From assembly GCA_019894875.1 (NCBI GenBank), contig JAGXNR010000118.1, positions 1 through 8,254 on the forward strand: DNA of 8,254 bases. The letters run 5' to 3'. The notes beneath the pieces are model-generated. The model was not told where the DNA came from. It was given only the letters and a program-made list of their open reading frames with translations, and searched no databases. The DNA comes from Promethearchaeota archaeon (GTDB taxonomy: Archaea > Asgardarchaeota > Lokiarchaeia > Sigynarchaeales > SOKP01). Positions within the stretch are counted from its first letter, which is position 1. Each line of letters starts with the position of its first letter. The translations under genes were made by a program, and so were the position numbers. Below are positions 6,320-8,254 of this stretch, one piece after another.

Positions 6320-7123
6320 GTGATGATAAAGAAAATGGAAACCAAAAATAAAAATCCTGAAGATGTTTTTGACCCAGACAATGATAGTGCAATCATAGTT
6401 AAAAATCTTGTAAAGAAGTTTGGAGATATTACTGCTGTTAACGACTTAAGCTTTGAAGTTAAAGAAGGTGAAATATTTGGACTTTTAGGACCAAATGGAG
6501 CGGGAAAAACAACGACAATCAAAATCTTAAGTGGCTTATTAAGCCCAACTAGTGGTGATGCTATTGTTGGGGGATATGATATAAAAAAGAATCTTAGAAA
6601 AGTTAAAGAACTAATCGGTGTGTGCCCTCAGCAGGCTGCAATATATAAGTTTCTTACAGGTCGAGAGAATATTGAATTGTTCGGAAATCTCCATACCATG
6701 AATAAAAAAGAGTTAAAAGAACGTACTGAAAGTCTTTTAGAAGCAGTTGATTTTACAGAAACCAGTAAAAGAAAAGCAAAGGGATATAGCGGTGGAATGC
6801 TTCGCCAAATAAATCTATTGATTGCTTTAATCAACAATCCTAAGATTGCATTTTTAGATGAACCTACCGTTGGGATGGATCCACGAGCGCGTCGGACAAC
6901 ATGGGGTTTTATCGGTTCTCTTAAAGAACAAGGCAAAACGGTGATCCTCACAACTCATTATATTGAAGAAGCAGAGGCTCTCAGTGATAATGTAGCCATC
7001 ATTGATTATGGAGAGCTAATAGCTTTAGGATCGCCTAAAGCGTTAATGGAGAAGCATGATTCAAAAAATTTGGAGGAAGTGTTTATGAAGATAACAGGTA
7101 GAAGAATATTGGAGGGGATATAA
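6320..7123 (+). CDS. ABC exporter ATP-binding subunit (DrrA/ABC-2 type)
   Basis: A 267-residue nucleotide-binding subunit of an ABC-2 exporter. All motifs are present: Walker A GPNGAGKTT (57-65), Q-loop CPQQ (102-105), signature YSGGMLRQ (156-163), Walker B IAFLDEP with catalytic E181, the D-loop region GMDPRAR, and H-loop H214 in TTHYIEEAE. About 24 polar, charged residues precede the core domain. The C-terminal NLEEVFMKITG is typical of DrrA-like subunits. Starts are ambiguous: GTG 6320, ATG 6323 and ATG 6335 are in frame, with only weak purine-rich sequence ahead; ATG 6323 is as likely as the GTG given. The gene ends in TAA directly followed by the permease ATG, whose Shine-Dalgarno lies in its last codons, so the two are coexpressed. 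Two copies with two permeases should form the exporter. The cargo is unknown. Confidence 0.93.
   Translation: MMIKKMETKNKNPEDVFDPDNDSAIIVKNLVKKFGDITAVNDLSFEVKEGEIFGLLGPNGAGKTTTIKILSGLLSPTSGDAIVGGYDIKKNLRKVKELIGVCPQQAAIYKFLTGRENIELFGNLHTMNKKELKERTESLLEAVDFTETSKRKAKGYSGGMLRQINLLIALINNPKIAFLDEPTVGMDPRARRTTWGFIGSLKEQGKTVILTTHYIEEAEALSDNVAIIDYGELIALGSPKALMEKHDSKNLEEVFMKITGRRILEGI
7111..7117 (+). promoter_or_regulatory. Shine-Dalgarno GGAGGGG for the permease
   Basis: GGAGGGG in the last codons of the ATPase gene lies six bases before the ATG at 7124. It fixes the permease start and indicates coupled translation. Confidence 0.8.
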
Positions 7124-7876
7124 ATGAATTTTCAAAGAATATTTGCTCTGGTAAAAATGCACCTTAAAAAGTTGATTAGGGAACCAGCTAATTTATTTTT
7201 AATGATTCTTTTCCCTGCTGTACTTACGTTAGTATTCGGCCTTTCATTTGCTGGTATAGATAGTGGTATACCCGGAGTGAGTCAATTTGAAGTCATGGCA
7301 CCTGGTTTATATGCCTATGCTTGTATATTCATTATTATGACCGTTGCTCAATCATTCAGTGATGACAGGGAGCAAGGATTACTGGAGAGAATAAACACAA
7401 CCCCTACATCCTCAAGTGAATTTATAGGAAGCCATCTTATATCAAACACAATTATCGGTCTCATTCAAGTAATAATCGTTGTAATTCTATCGTTTTTATT
7501 AGGATTCCAACCAGAAGGTACTGCTCTTGGCCTCTTGTTTGCTTTTATTTTCATAGTTTTTCTAGCAATATGCTCAGTAGGCCTTGGTCTGATTACCGCA
7601 ACAGTAGCAAAAAGCGCAGGAGCCGCAACTGGAATATCATTCATCTTCATCCTACCGCAAATGTTTTTTGGAACCTTCATTCCAATAACTCCAACTACCC
7701 AAATGATTGCATATTTTCTGCCAAGTTACTACGTAACAGATGCATTATCATCAATTTTCAACGGTGCACCCATTTCAAGTCTTAACATTCTAATGGATTT
7801 AATATTAATTGTAATAATAAGCGTAGTAATTGTAGCTGTAGGCATTTTACTCTATAAAAAATACGGTAATAAATAA
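7124..7876 (+). CDS. ABC-2 type permease (DrrB-like)
   Basis: A 250-residue integral membrane protein. Six hydrophobic helices are visible at about 23-43, 60-78, 104-127, 135-160, 168-188 and 221-243. The cytoplasmic loop after helix 2 carries SDDREQGLLERINTTPTSSSEF (79-100), the conserved ABC-2 coupling region that contacts the ATPase. The N-terminal amphipathic stretch RIFALVKMHLKKLIREP (5-21) is the elbow helix typical of this family. It is a full-length DrrB-like half-transporter and should dimerise with the preceding ATPase. No large extracellular domain is present, which argues against the long ABC-2 permeases. Substrate is not predictable; family members export drugs, lipids, polysaccharides or peptides. 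The start at 7124 touches the ATPase stop and has a strong Shine-Dalgarno. Confidence 0.92.
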   Translation: MNFQRIFALVKMHLKKLIREPANLFLMILFPAVLTLVFGLSFAGIDSGIPGVSQFEVMAPGLYAYACIFIIMTVAQSFSDDREQGLLERINTTPTSSSEFIGSHLISNTIIGLIQVIIVVILSFLLGFQPEGTALGLLFAFIFIVFLAICSVGLGLITATVAKSAGAATGISFIFILPQMFFGTFIPITPTTQMIAYFLPSYYVTDALSSIFNGAPISSLNILMDLILIVIISVVIVAVGILLYKKYGNK

Positions 7877-7887
7877 TTACCATACAA

Positions 7888-7902
7888 TTTTTTTTTCTTT
7901 TA
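7888..7902 (+). terminator. T-rich terminator of the ABC operon
   Basis: A run of nine T, a C and four more bases dominated by T begins 12 bases after the permease stop. Oligo-T tracts are the usual archaeal intrinsic terminators, and it is correctly placed for the plus-strand operon. Confidence 0.6.
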
Positions 7903-7980
7903 ATATTCTAATCGTTAAATAATTTTATGAATATTATGATTATAGACTTAGAATAAAGTCCTAATTAAGATTTGAGTTCT

Positions 7981-7989
7981 AAAAAAAAA
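7981..7989 (-). terminator. T-tract terminator of the TFB gene
   Basis: Nine T on the minus strand start nine bases after the TFB stop (TAA at 7998-8000). It faces the plus-strand T-tract at 7888-7902, as expected between convergent genes. Confidence 0.5.
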
Positions 7990-7997
7990 TATGAAGA

Positions 7998-8227
7998 TTA
8001 TATAGTTATTTTTAATTTCTTTTTTAACTCTTTATACCTAGAACGAAGGGTAACCTCTGTAATCCCAACTGAATTGGCAATTTGTAATTGAGTAAGTTCT
8101 ATATTTTTTAACTTACAGGCAATATAAATTGCTCCGGCACATAATCCTTTTGGATCTATCCCACTTATTGGAAAATTAGAAATATAAGTTGTTAAAATTT
8201 TACTAGTTAACACCACTATTTCTGAAT
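7998..8227 (-). CDS. tfb: Transcription initiation factor TFB (TFIIB), C-terminal fragment
   Basis: This frame encodes the last part of an archaeal TFIIB homologue. It holds the second cyclin repeat: SEIVVLTSKILTTY helix, GIDPKGLCAGAIYIA (matching the usual GxxPxGxAAAAxYIA) and the DNA-contacting helix-turn-helix TQLQIANSVGITEVTLRSRY. A complete TFB has about 300 residues with a zinc ribbon and two cyclin repeats; only about 75 residues fit here. TFB bridges the TATA-bound TBP and RNA polymerase at promoters. The frame is open to 8246 and then meets TAA at 8247-8249, which falls inside an inverted copy of 8180-8206. Homology-like sequence ends near 8227, so the gene is broken there, most likely by an assembly or amplification fold-back rather than by real truncation. 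It is convergent with the ABC operon. Confidence 0.8.
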
Positions 8228-8254
8228 CTAGTAAAATTTTAACAACTTATATTT
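8180..8254. repeat. Perfect 27-bp inverted repeat with 21-nt loop at the right edge
   Basis: Bases 8180-8206 and 8228-8254 are exact reverse complements (27 of 27), separated by 8207-8227. The right arm reaches the last base of the window, so its true end is unseen. The left arm is conserved TFB coding sequence; the right arm is its inverted copy and brings in an in-frame stop. Confidence 0.95.

Noticed and set aside
6628..6951. Minus-strand 107-codon open frame inside the ABC ATPase
   Set aside because: Antisense to the signature and Walker B motifs, which fully explain the sequence constraint.
7465..7785. Open frames on both strands inside the permease
   Set aside because: They overlap the hydrophobic helices of the permease in other frames and show no independent features.

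Overview
This is an AT-rich (roughly one third G+C) archaeal window, gene-dense, with no mobile element, CRISPR array, rRNA or tRNA that I can see. Archaeal origin follows from the C-terminal cyclin repeat of a TFIIB-type factor (TFB) at the right edge and from Shine-Dalgarno-led genes with TATA-like boxes. A response regulator whose tail looks like a longin/roadblock-type domain, common in Asgard (Lokiarchaeia-like) genomes, makes an Asgard archaeon my best guess, but no sequence search was possible. Every stop codon visible in the window is TAA.

Left part (1-4727), all on the minus strand. From right to left: a stand-alone FAD-linked oxidase (3264-4727); a REC-domain response regulator with an unusual C-terminal half (2252-3142); and a two-gene operon of an HdrD/GlcF-like iron-sulfur protein (801-2081, possibly starting at 2111) followed with no gap by a GlcD-like FAD oxidase that leaves the window at its left edge (1-800). 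The operon pair fits a membrane-independent flavoprotein/Fe-S dehydrogenase that oxidises a 2-hydroxy acid or similar organic acid and passes electrons through [4Fe-4S] and CCG-type clusters. The real substrate cannot be read from the sequence.

Middle part (4840-6181), plus strand: a universal stress protein, divergent from the FAD oxidase, then a zinc-dependent cyclase/kynurenine-formamidase-family hydrolase with all expected metal ligands.

Right part (6320-7876), plus strand: a tightly coupled DrrA/DrrB-type ABC exporter, ATPase then six-helix permease. It ends at a T-rich tract and faces the minus-strand TFB fragment (7998-8227). The last 75 bases form a perfect 27-bp inverted repeat with a 21-nt loop that breaks the TFB reading frame. 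This looks like a fold-back artefact or a contig end rather than normal gene structure.

The most interesting biology is the response regulator fused to a longin-like domain, sitting between two flavoprotein loci, and the possible non-AUG start of the Fe-S subunit. No intergenic gap exceeds 170 bases.
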